Assembly: GCA_036337945.1 (NCBI GenBank)
Contig: JAYZDF010000044.1
Span: 1-54,454 of the forward strand
Source of the DNA: JAYZDF01 sp036337945
Lineage (GTDB): Bacteria; Myxococcota; Kuafuiibacteriia; Kuafuiibacteriales; Kuafuiibacteriaceae
Direction: 5' to 3'
Length of the DNA: 54,454 nucleotides
Shown: one piece after another, positions 18,501-24,820 of the stretch
Position numbering within the stretch: the stretch's first letter is position 1
Layout: the number at the start of each line of letters is the position of its first letter
Notes under the pieces: model-generated
Told to the model about the DNA's origin: nothing
Seen by the model: the letters and a program-made list of their open reading frames with translations, nothing else
The model's database searches: none
Position numbers and translations under genes: made by a program

Positions 18501-18823
18501 GATCTAATTTTTCTCGAGCAAATCTAAAGAGTGCAGTATTTTCGGGTGCGACGATAGCGTCATCAACTAATTTTTCGGGATCGAACCTTATTGAGGCGAA
18601 TTTCGTGGGCGCTAACGGGACTCCCAGAGTTGGTGGCAGTTATTGCAGTGACAAGACGTCATTTGATTCTGCCAGTCCTGCCTATGTACTTTTGCTAAAA
18701 ATTTCCATCGAAGGGTCGTTCCCGCTCTATTTTCCGGTGATCACGGTCGATCTTATCCCTGGTTGGAACGTAGCGGGCCAATGTTGTTTTCCTGTCCAGG
18801 GCGGAATTCGGATAGGATGCTGA
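12491..18823 (+). CDS. Giant lipoprotein: nine beta modules plus an approximately 930-residue pentapeptide-repeat region
   Basis: This is a 2110-residue predicted lipoprotein (signal with LSIAGLAC, Cys about 25). An EGF/Cys-rich head (to about 240) is followed from about 290 to 1096 by nine copies of a beta module. Each copy has 'DG....F', 'P..PGSL....G...L.D..G.G.L', a G-S/T-V-x-Y-x-[ST]-G core and a final 'L.F...AP......A.Y' strand; the same module occurs once in the preceding protein. From about 1117 to 2045 dozens of pentapeptide repeats A[N/D]LxG build what should be a long right-handed beta-helix, broken by small Cys-containing inserts (for example CSMSTDPNC and CRCRPEGGPSYCG). The tail is Cys-rich. 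The start is GTG with GGAG 6 bp upstream, inside the end of the previous gene. Surface fibre, adhesin or predation factor are guesses; the architecture itself is clear. Confidence 0.85.
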   Translation: MSNRLWNKLIYVHLGFALSIAGLACSNTDSSSSTNRSSLGAECSTSSQCERGLCLQLKTETKSRCVETCIDTSYACSNGGICTSIALAETSIIPVDSSKAPNGDTYTNICPPLPSCTVQSDCGANATCIATGENSGNVCKCLDSFFGYPNKSCSVCAAPNSREGCTLNPDSFAEVLGQCRTLDGKTISGTCRGIADCPNTTEYGCFGYQQAISADDPCQCTDIRGLDLTLANSLTDIKGAWYDSATKWPAGFDPTLSGALGPGAQLSSIDLSGEAPTTVSRPITTSQVLTPDVPLDGKNRAITFSGENAVKATPIVSGTFVISIAGIQLSDYLVPNKLSTDPPTANTGTVNYKTGNVNLTLESAPSSDSIIVANFDVRKNDPVLGTVSLPQASVGDVLLESFQSRPVIPGLVSVELSPEFLTPDEALDGTKTSISFSGVNGLSQKPIYPGSLTLSIGDLKLTDVMTSSTSTIGSLMANGIQQGSVSYQDGSISLNLVTAPPPSTAITAKYQYQVTETLSPDIAADGVTTVFLFSRENALSRRKFLAETLKVETAKVIFTSNAIGEFSADDGSSGKIDKETREIELNFKTAPTSDTNFIATYVSDSSSIFTDKKALGIVEDAAGQSGVIDYEKGTVNLRLRNAVADKITASAEYTVSLPKKLAVTPVFDGQVTTVTSKIDVFPLSPGSLAIELSPEAVKLEPAADGQAMMFTAAGDKGLSRLPIAPGTLTIEADSEILRDQAGNNTLVGVSGSAGTVDYETGELELIFSTPLKENASVIAKYDVEVRDLILEPQVPFAGQTGTLSFSSTTAATKTPILPGSTRVRVTKGILPQNIFDGLQRQHTFDLGPTKIAPATLKLRVGSVRLSDANGTGSLSATDSSTGTVDYETGVVSVYFATAPISGEKVNSDYFQRFSNESIVSKTPFDGIRQRHEFQLANRNVQPGTVTASIAGSSFQDNGRGQLSSSRGESGSVNYTTGALVVDFAVAPDSLQTAFASYDADSAVVLKDNSADGSLVSPEGSTGLLNLSNAELQLSLRNPPTPGTEVKLSYNISSRIEFTDDRTPGILSANDGSSGTVSYTSGDVSLNFVRPPAATAATTVRARTEQTVTSFSDLQTIVLDSAVLTNANLSYSDLSNSSLVSADLSGANLTGAILTGAKLNGANLSEANLSGADLTGANFTNTNLAGANLEGTQGLESDSGGTPSWLIEGAVDCSMSTDPNCVSGAYSPAAVVAAIMAGRLDPKSGVLEGVSLKNADLTMLGDLSGAKLKGANLEGANLTGLKLAGADLTDSNLRGAKLDSVQAPDLVCQTDLTPCYDDGASCPGGLSACAASETAKLLLVRADLTAATLTSANIQGSDLTDSTLVSVDLENANLSRSTLVGSAGGDIAPGTILNPKAKKNLDLSFSNLRGTNIQAATLTSATLVGIRTSQTTNFQQAVLTSVNLKSTNLTGGNFTEANLTNAVLTNFSADSSTDFTKANLTTSNLELADIRGGVFDGANFTGANMRGLIVDEFTTMTGATMMGVDLSEACLSNSQILNGQVLMGASLEKTNLVGAQMNGANFAGASLKEAIFGGGLTETTHCRCRPEGGPSYCGNVRATGANFTGADLRKSKLSNTDFRKVIFDSANLSSATLDGTDIRQASLKQANLSNSNLQTTILSGADLSEANLMDANLGGNFISDGLFISTNFVRTNLNGTVFERGNFTGAVLDSVRSNRDTKMRSANLSVAAVVGCLQADLTDANLQNASLSRGALPPNDYSTDYNCRINFEGASFSPSGNSSCGTTFPFALINGGLASSGVFQTATLIQNSEAHKGNLDCAYLPAADLSGKNLSSARLRGANLTGAKLNRSASGTETNLSNAQLNRAVLSTADLEWANLFGAVLNRSDLSDAKLEKSDLRGADLRESTITSGTKFELAKYSCAGSSSSGCTKFPSYSSFRWRQLKMLGPQSDLSGIDLSGYPGLTSPPVDLRRANLKSAKYVWTDVSNVNFSNANLGSVNFSNAITRGSNFSRANLKSAVFSGATIASSTNFSGSNLIEANFVGANGTPRVGGSYCSDKTSFDSASPAYVLLLKISIEGSFPLYFPVITVDLIPGWNVAGQCCFPVQGGIRIGC

Positions 18824-18891
18824 AAAAACAGAGCGAGATGCTCTAGAACCAATTGCAAACAAGCTCAAAGCGGTCCTAAGATGCGGCAATC

Positions 18892-19518
18892 ATGGCTGCA
18901 AAAAAGACAACCAAGAAAACGAATGTGAAAAAAGCAAAGGCTTCGAAGGTAGCTTCCAAAAAGAAGCCGATGACCAAGAAAAAGTCTGCGGCGAAGAAGA
19001 AAGTAGCGAAGAAAAAGCCTGCGGCGAAGAAGAAAGTAGCGAAGAAAAAACCTGTCGCGAAAAAGACAGCCAGTGCAAAGCGGGTAGCCCCGCCAAAATT
19101 GCTTCCGCTTGATGAAGTAGCCTCGGAAAGTAAAGCGCCCACTCTAGGCCGCCCGCCGAGAGCACGTACGGTATTATTTGTAGGACATCAAAGCATTGAT
19201 GACTATATTCAAACCTTATCGAGTAGTCAGGGTAGACTCGTTACGAAGCTGCGAGCTCTTGTTAATTCAGCAGTACCCGAGTGCACAGAAGGGATGAAAT
19301 GGGATCATCCTGTCTTCGAACTAAAGGAACCTTTTTGTTATCTCAAGGCAGGGCGAGAAAGCGTCGATTTTGGATTCTGGAAAGGTGCGGACGTAACCGA
19401 CCCACATGATCTTTTAAGTGGCAGTGGCGGCAAAACCAGGCACATTAACTTTAGGTCCGTCTCAGAAATTGAAATTGGTCCACTCAAAGCATTGATCGTT
19501 GCCGCGGCTTCTTTGTAG
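18892..19518 (+). CDS. Histone-H1-like lysine-rich tail fused to a DUF1801 domain
   Basis: This is a 208-residue protein. Residues 2-65 are a Lys/Ala tail of KK.A/AKKK pattern like bacterial histone-H1-like (HctA/AlgP-type) DNA-binding tails, partly made of a 33-bp tandem duplication. Residues about 95-208 match the DUF1801 (YdhG-like) fold: IDDYIQTLSS, then LRALVNSAVPECTEGMKWDHP, FCYLKAGRESVDFGFWKG, and the 'R..L..S..EI...LK.LI..A' tail. DUF1801 proteins are small, of unknown biochemistry; the basic tail suggests DNA or RNA association. It is transcribed with its own short leader behind the giant gene, and the next gene starts 24 bp downstream. Confidence 0.85.
   Translation: MAAKKTTKKTNVKKAKASKVASKKKPMTKKKSAAKKKVAKKKPAAKKKVAKKKPVAKKTASAKRVAPPKLLPLDEVASESKAPTLGRPPRARTVLFVGHQSIDDYIQTLSSSQGRLVTKLRALVNSAVPECTEGMKWDHPVFELKEPFCYLKAGRESVDFGFWKGADVTDPHDLLSGSGGKTRHINFRSVSEIEIGPLKALIVAAASL
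18988..19053. repeat. 33-bp tandem duplication in the lysine-rich tail
   Basis: Two adjacent 33-bp copies (18988-19020 and 19021-19053) differ at one base (AAG to AAA, synonymous). Each encodes the 11 residues AAKKKVAKKKP, so tail length can change by whole units through slippage or unequal crossover. Confidence 0.95.
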
Positions 19519-19541
19519 CTTTAGACTCAAACAGAGAGCGC

Positions 19542-20378
19542 ATGAGCCAATTTGTATGCAAAACCTGCAATATTCCGATTGATGCGGAAACAGCGCGTAA
19601 CGTTGGTTCCTGGAAGTTCTGCCCCGCGTGTTTTGATAAACTACTGTCGTCTGACTCAGATACTTCATCTGAGCCGACGGTAGAAAGCGAGTCTTTTCCT
19701 CGCACCGATGGATCAGCTACTCCTCTTGTTGGTATCGAGAGGGCGCAGCCAGCGCCGACCATAGAACCCAAGAGAATTTGCGGTATTTGCGACGTCATTG
19801 TCCAACCAAAACAATATCGAACTATCGGTCAAACCCTTATCTGTGACGCCTGCTTTACTGACTTGCTTCCGGTTGAGGAACTCACAGCCCCGGTTGCGGT
19901 TCCGAAGCCAGCCGTAAAACCAGTTCCTCGCCCGCCGAACTCGATGTCGCAAAGCGATGTAAACCTCGTAGAAAGTTTTTCCCGCTCGTCATCGACAGAA
20001 TCGCTCACTTGCGCCGCTTGCTCTAAGGGTATACCTGCTTTGGCTGCAGGCAAGACGCATGAGGGGCGTTTATTTTGTCCAGACTGCTATTCAAAACTTG
20101 AAATAGAGAAGCCTGCTGTTGCCCCGGTAGAAACACAGAAGAAGCCAAGTATTGTCTCTGAAACACCACGCGCAAAGGAAGAGGGCAGTCCCAACGAGTT
20201 ATTTCTGACCTGCGATTGTTGCCAAAAAGTAATTACCCCTGACGTCGCTGTTATTCGAAGTGGATTCTATATTTGTGTCCCTTGCGAAAATTATGACTCT
20301 GCTGGTGCTTTGCAAGTAGCGCAAAGGCGGCATGCAGCTACTTTCGAAAAAAACCGTGCAAGATTTCAGGTTGACTGA
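19542..20378 (+). CDS. Protein with four LIM/zinc-ribbon-like CxxC...CxxC units
   Basis: This 278-residue cytoplasmic-looking protein has four zinc-knuckle pairs separated by low-complexity linkers. They are FVCKTCNIPI with FCPACFD, RICGICDVIV with ICDACFTDLL, LTCAACSKGI with FCPDCYSKLE, and LTCDCCQKVI with ICVPCENYDS. Spacing within each unit (about 20 residues between the Cys pairs) recalls single LIM-type zinc ribbons. No catalytic domain is present, so a scaffold or regulatory role is likely. It starts 24 bp after the DUF1801 gene and is probably in the same operon, and it converges with the TonB-receptor gene 12 bp away. The specific function is unknown. Confidence 0.75.
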   Translation: MSQFVCKTCNIPIDAETARNVGSWKFCPACFDKLLSSDSDTSSEPTVESESFPRTDGSATPLVGIERAQPAPTIEPKRICGICDVIVQPKQYRTIGQTLICDACFTDLLPVEELTAPVAVPKPAVKPVPRPPNSMSQSDVNLVESFSRSSSTESLTCAACSKGIPALAAGKTHEGRLFCPDCYSKLEIEKPAVAPVETQKKPSIVSETPRAKEEGSPNELFLTCDCCQKVITPDVAVIRSGFYICVPCENYDSAGALQVAQRRHAATFEKNRARFQVD

Positions 20379-20390
20379 AAATTTTGGAAT

Positions 20391-22721
20391 TTAAATATCG
20401 AGACGTAGAGAGAGAGTAATCGCGCGTCCTGGCTGGGGCAACTTTGAGTTGTAGTAGCCGCTGTATCCGCCTGTAGTCCCGCTACCCACCCAAGTGTTTC
20501 CTTCCCAGCGACCCGGTGTTTCACCGGAGTCTGCCTCGCCAACACCCGGATGGAAGTTCCTCGAGTCCAATAAATTTGTGCCTCTTAGGTTGAGAGACAT
20601 TCCGTCCACGAGTAAATCAGTCAGGAAGATATTTGCATCGAGAGTGCAAGTTGTATCGAACGCAGAGGGGTTGGTGCTCACCGGCTTACGTGCGCTTGCA
20701 CACCGTCCAAATAATGAGGCACCGAGTTGTTCGTTCAAGGTAGCTGTAGCTCCGGCAATGATCTTGTGTGCGGCCAAATCTCCCACATCAACAAGCGATG
20801 CTGAAGTTTCGGATTCTGTTTGTTTTGCATAGAAAAGGGGAGAGTAATAAGCCCAAATTTTTAGTTGCTGGATTCCCGGCACGGGAGGAAGAGCTTGAAT
20901 ACCAAAGTCTGCTCCGAAAATTCGCCGAGTACCTATGTTTTGCGCACTTGTGTTAATAATCGCATCTTCATATTCGATGAAGAAGCTATTGGCTTGAGTA
21001 AATAGCCATCCTATCTGATATGAGAGACTTAGTTCTACGGATTGAGACCTTTCTGATTTGAGTCCGGGGTTACTGCCGGTCCCGCTCCAGGCGCCGAATA
21101 GCTCACGCCAGGTAGGCTCTTGAATGGCTTGCCCGTAGAGCAATTTAACAGTGAGCTGATCAATAAATTGACCAATATAGCCGCCTCGGAACGTTGGTTC
21201 TAAGGTGTCTAGGAGTTGATTATAATCTAAGCGTCCACCCACATCGATGGAGTGGTCGGACAAGAAGTTGTACCTAGCGAGCAGATAGAGGCCGATAGCA
21301 TCAAGCTTATTTCTGTTTTCAAGGACAGGGTCCTTGCTTTCTGGGATTGGAAATTCATAGCTTACTCCACTTGGATCTCCGCTAAATGGAATATTAGGAT
21401 CCCACCAGGGTTGTTCGTCACCCGCTTTTCGGTACGCACGTTCCAAATCTCTTCGTTCGTAGTTTAAGCCGCTGCTGATAAGTAACTCATCTCCCGTATC
21501 AATCAGATTCTGGCCGGCGATGAACCGAAAGTCTTGCAGGAGCGAGAAACTACGGTTGAGACTGAGCCAATAAGAAAGATTGACCGTGTTCTCTACAGGA
21601 TCTCTTTCGAGCGAGATAGTGGGTGAGTCTACGTCGCTTTCTCTGTACCTTATCAGTGTTTTCGAGACCAATGCGTCACCAAATTCTTGGTTGTGACGGA
21701 GGTAAGCACTACGCTCAGTCAGCGCATAGATTGCGCGAGACTGTAGCTTGTCGGCCGCAAAAGATGTCCCCGTACCCACACGAAGCGAAAAGTACTGAGC
21801 AGCAATCTCGGTGTTCTTCAGATATAGACGTGCATCAATTCCGCGTTGTTCGATAGGAGAATTAAATGAACCGCCTAGTGCCGGGCGATCTACGAAGTCT
21901 CCCCAAAGTTGGCGGTCACTGAAATATTTATCTTTCGTCCACTCGAAGCGCTCACCTATATTTGGATCGAGCACACCACTGGCAAATCTGGTAGCGATAG
22001 ATGCACGAAAGGCTGAAGACTTATGGAATACGCTCGCGTCGACAACGTCGGTCATATGGGAGATTTTGTTATAGCTCTCTGTTGGAGACCTGATAGCTGC
22101 GGTCGAACGCACTTTAGTAGTAGTTGTCTTGTGGTCAGATTTCGTTACCACGTTGATTACACCCATTGCGGCGTTGGGGCCGTAAACAGCAGAAGCTGGT
22201 CCATATAACACTTCGATCCTCTCGATGTTTGAAAGAGGCATTGCTGCCATGATCGTGGTCTCGTTGAGCCAGAGATGATTGAAGGTGACTCCGTCAATCA
22301 TGAGCAGGTATGGTGAGCCGAGTAGTTTTCGATATCCACGCCAATAGTTCTTAAAGTACGGATCACCGTAGGTACGAATAATGTCCATACTCGGCAGATC
22401 GTCTAAAACGTCTGACAACTCGAAATAGCCGCGTTTTGCAAAGTCTTCTTGCGTGATTGTAATGACCCACGCGGGTGCACGCAGGGAGCTTTCTTCACGA
22501 TTCGAAGCTGAAACCACAAGAGAGTTTACAATTTCTTCGATTGTAAGCACTCCCGATTCTTCTTCTTCCTTTTCAACCTCCTTATCTGGCTGTTGTTCGA
22601 GTAACTCGGGAGGAAGAGAAGAGGGCTGTTGCGGTTGTGGCTCAGCGGATAGCTGAGCAGGGTACGCGAGCAAAAGGGCGCAAATCACCTTTGCCGTAAG
22701 AATTAACGAGCCACGAATCAT
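20391..22721 (-). CDS. TonB-dependent outer-membrane receptor
   Basis: This protein of about 776 residues imports a bulky nutrient across the outer membrane using TonB energy. It has a signal peptide (MIRGSLILTAKVICALLLAY, cleavage after QLSA), a Gln/Pro-rich linker, and a plug domain. The plug carries the stretch EEIVNSLVVSASNREES, which holds a TonB-box-like part, and then VITITQEDFAKRGYFELSDV, then 'IERIEVLYGPASAVYGPNA' and VINVVTKS. A long beta-barrel ends with the aromatic-poor but typical ITLSLRLDI. The frame opens at 22766, but the ATG at 22721 directly gives the signal peptide. It is an isolated gene; the substrate (siderophore, cobalamin, sugar or peptide) cannot be told from sequence. 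Confidence 0.9.
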   Translation of the reverse strand: MIRGSLILTAKVICALLLAYPAQLSAEPQPQQPSSLPPELLEQQPDKEVEKEEEESGVLTIEEIVNSLVVSASNREESSLRAPAWVITITQEDFAKRGYFELSDVLDDLPSMDIIRTYGDPYFKNYWRGYRKLLGSPYLLMIDGVTFNHLWLNETTIMAAMPLSNIERIEVLYGPASAVYGPNAAMGVINVVTKSDHKTTTTKVRSTAAIRSPTESYNKISHMTDVVDASVFHKSSAFRASIATRFASGVLDPNIGERFEWTKDKYFSDRQLWGDFVDRPALGGSFNSPIEQRGIDARLYLKNTEIAAQYFSLRVGTGTSFAADKLQSRAIYALTERSAYLRHNQEFGDALVSKTLIRYRESDVDSPTISLERDPVENTVNLSYWLSLNRSFSLLQDFRFIAGQNLIDTGDELLISSGLNYERRDLERAYRKAGDEQPWWDPNIPFSGDPSGVSYEFPIPESKDPVLENRNKLDAIGLYLLARYNFLSDHSIDVGGRLDYNQLLDTLEPTFRGGYIGQFIDQLTVKLLYGQAIQEPTWRELFGAWSGTGSNPGLKSERSQSVELSLSYQIGWLFTQANSFFIEYEDAIINTSAQNIGTRRIFGADFGIQALPPVPGIQQLKIWAYYSPLFYAKQTESETSASLVDVGDLAAHKIIAGATATLNEQLGASLFGRCASARKPVSTNPSAFDTTCTLDANIFLTDLLVDGMSLNLRGTNLLDSRNFHPGVGEADSGETPGRWEGNTWVGSGTTGGYSGYYNSKLPQPGRAITLSLRLDI

Positions 22722-22908
22722 GATGTTTTCAAGAAGAACGATAAAACGACCGTGCTGAGAAAACAAAAAATCGATCCATCAAATAAGTTTAAGGGTAAAC
22801 TATTAATGATTAAGAAAGTAACCCAAGACTTGGTCGAGAATTTGTCGAGTTTACTCGAGCTTGGTAACGTCCTTTCAGCTTCTATTGTGAAAATAGGTGG
22901 TTGCAACG

Positions 22909-24156
22909 ATGAATAAGTTCAAGAATCAAACAGCTCGAGTTCACTGGCACATCGGGCAAGCGTTACTTCCAGAGCACTTTTATGCTCAAGAATCGGGCTT
23001 GAGAGAAGAGCTCAATTTACGTCTCCAAATGAGCCCGTTACCTTCTTGGGGCCTTGGAGGGCTAAAATGGGACTCATTTCAAATACTTGAGGGAATTATT
23101 AGCATAAAAGAGCTTACCCTTGTTTTGCCTTCTGGCGTTCTCATCGATATCCCAGGAAACACAAAACCAGCGTCATTTAACCTAAACACCTCCGGGGCGA
23201 CCCGGGCAGAGGTCTTTCTCCATTTGCAGGGAGGATACGACATCGCGAAGGAAGGTGGCGTGGACAGCGATGAAACCGTTGAGCGCGTGGTCCAGAAAAT
23301 CAAGCTTTCCACCGTCCCTTACTCGGATACAGCCGTTCAAACTTTCAAACTCTGCGAATTTGAGAAAAGTGTCGAAGGAATTTGGAGTCCAGTCGAGAAT
23401 TTCATACCTCCACTGGTTCGTGTCGACACGACGCCATTCACCGATGGAATTCTTCAGCGACTTCAATCTTTGGCGCTGGCTTTCCAGCAATCCCTAGTGA
23501 GTGAGATTCAACAGAATTATCTTTCAGGTGAAAGTGTTCAGGCAGCCAAGCAGTGTCTAAGAGGGGTCTATGGCTTTATTGCGTTTCTCGCAAATATCCG
23601 TAGCGAGATAAAGTGTCACCCGTATAATTTGTTTAGAGCCGTTCATGATTTTTATCTTGATGTTTGCCTTCTTCGTCAATGCGAACCTCTCGCCCTCACG
23701 CAAAAGTACGAGCATGAAAACTTTGGGCCGTGTTTGGAACAGCTGGTAGAACTCGTCGAAGAGCAAATCAATTTGGCGAAAACTGAAACGCCTTACCAAG
23801 AGTTCGAAATGTCCGAGGGAATGTGGACGTGTGAACTGCCTGAAGAATGTAAAACAGCCCGCCAAGTTTACTGGTTGATTCAAAAGCCTCGCGTAGGAGC
23901 AGATATCGACCTTTCAACGATCAAACTGGCCGGTGAATCAAGATTACCGTTGGTACATCAACGAGCTCTAAGGGGAGTACCTTTCCGGCGACTTTCTCAT
24001 GCGCCGTTCCACCACAATTTCTCCTCTACCGTGGAGTTTGTCCTGCTTTCTCCGGGTGAGGAGTGGGACCATGCGGTTCGAGAGGGGAAATTATCCTACT
24101 TCAACCGTGACGAATATAAGAATTTGAAGACGTTCTTGTATTGGAGAAATGACTAG
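22909..24156 (+). CDS. tssK: T6SS baseplate subunit TssK
   Basis: TssK links the T6SS baseplate to the TssJLM membrane complex in the cytoplasm. The protein (415 residues, near the family norm of about 445) starts with the family signature VHWHIGQALLPEHFYAQE, equivalent to 'V.W.eGm.L.PqHFQ'. This is followed by GLGGLKWD, LPSGVLID, a middle helical bundle (LQSLALAFQQSL, FIAFLANIRSE) and a C-terminal receptor-like domain (SRLPLVHQRALRG, VEFVLLSPG). An in-frame GTG lies at 22897, but the ATG at 22909 has AGGTGG 8 bp upstream and is preferred. It is the first gene of the core cluster and converges with tssE. Confidence 0.92.
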   Translation: MNKFKNQTARVHWHIGQALLPEHFYAQESGLREELNLRLQMSPLPSWGLGGLKWDSFQILEGIISIKELTLVLPSGVLIDIPGNTKPASFNLNTSGATRAEVFLHLQGGYDIAKEGGVDSDETVERVVQKIKLSTVPYSDTAVQTFKLCEFEKSVEGIWSPVENFIPPLVRVDTTPFTDGILQRLQSLALAFQQSLVSEIQQNYLSGESVQAAKQCLRGVYGFIAFLANIRSEIKCHPYNLFRAVHDFYLDVCLLRQCEPLALTQKYEHENFGPCLEQLVELVEEQINLAKTETPYQEFEMSEGMWTCELPEECKTARQVYWLIQKPRVGADIDLSTIKLAGESRLPLVHQRALRGVPFRRLSHAPFHHNFSSTVEFVLLSPGEEWDHAVREGKLSYFNRDEYKNLKTFLYWRND

Positions 24157-24177
24157 CGTTCCCCGTCTTGTCTCGAA

Positions 24178-24567
24178 TCATTCGAGTTCATCGTCGTCAA
24201 CTGAATCAGGGGCAAGTTGTAATTTCTTCAGTTTTGAATCCATTGCGAAATGAAGCGGCTGACCCGTCGCTTTGACGACGAGCTCAACTGACAAAGATGA
24301 CCGCCCCGTTTCATCGTCGAAGTCTTCGTCGATCTCAACGATCTCGACGCGAGGCTCAAAAAGAAGAATATTTTCACGAAGCTCTCTCGTTAATGTGTTA
24401 AGCATTTCGTTTTGGGTGCGATAACCTGTCTCCGTGAGCCCAAAGTTGCGTAAAAACGAGCCTACGCCTCGTTTTGTGGAAAGCACATTCGAAAGGTTCT
24501 CGAGGATATCGTCCACCTCGGAAAAATTTTTCGAGGAATTGGTCATAAATTTTCGTCTTAAAAACAT
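24178..24567 (-). CDS. tssE: T6SS baseplate wedge protein TssE (gp25-like)
   Basis: This 129-residue protein is homologous in pattern to phage T4 gp25, the wedge that starts sheath assembly. It shows ILENLSNVLSTKRGVGSFLRNFGL, which matches the family 'I..NL..LLNTR.G.....dyGL'. It also has LLFEPRVEIVEI, the conserved EPR that couples baseplate to sheath, and a beta-rich tail SLSVELVVKATG. It is unusual in being transcribed against the flanking T6SS genes. Two starts are possible, 24567 and 24546, and neither has a strong ribosome site. Confidence 0.88.
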   Translation of the reverse strand: MFLRRKFMTNSSKNFSEVDDILENLSNVLSTKRGVGSFLRNFGLTETGYRTQNEMLNTLTRELRENILLFEPRVEIVEIDEDFDDETGRSSLSVELVVKATGQPLHFAMDSKLKKLQLAPDSVDDDELE

Positions 24568-24747
24568 GAGAGGTTTCGCTTGATGAGATTATACATCACC
24601 CACGTCGCAAATTGCAGTTTTCAGTTGTCGCGATGAGATTCGGTCATGCTGAGCTGTCAAGAAAATGGAAGATTTTTCATCCCTCACCCCAAAAAGCTCT
24701 GGTAATCCAGGCAATTTGTCCGAATTTGCCAAGATAATTCCGGTTTC

Positions 24748-24776
24748 TTGCGAAGTTGAAATGGCTCATCTATAAG
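24748..24776 (+). promoter_or_regulatory. Candidate sigma-70 promoter for the tssM operon
   Basis: TTGCGA (24748-24753), a 17-bp spacer and TATAAG (24771-24776) lie about 45 bp upstream of the tssM ATG. The hexamers match the consensus at 4 of 6 and 5 of 6 positions. Transcription would start near 24783. Confidence 0.5.
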
Positions 24777-24820
24777 TTTTACTCAGCTAGCTCTTCAGAG
24801 TTGGCTCGAGAAAGAAGCGA

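Noticed and set aside
18876..19165. Two hydrophobic Phe/Ala-rich reverse frames opposite the lysine-rich tail
   Set aside because: They are the complementary reading of AAG/GCG repeats and would not be translated; no start signals.
24178..24567. tssE as a pseudogene because of its reversed orientation
   Set aside because: The reading frame is full length and the EPR motif and lysozyme-like core pattern are intact.
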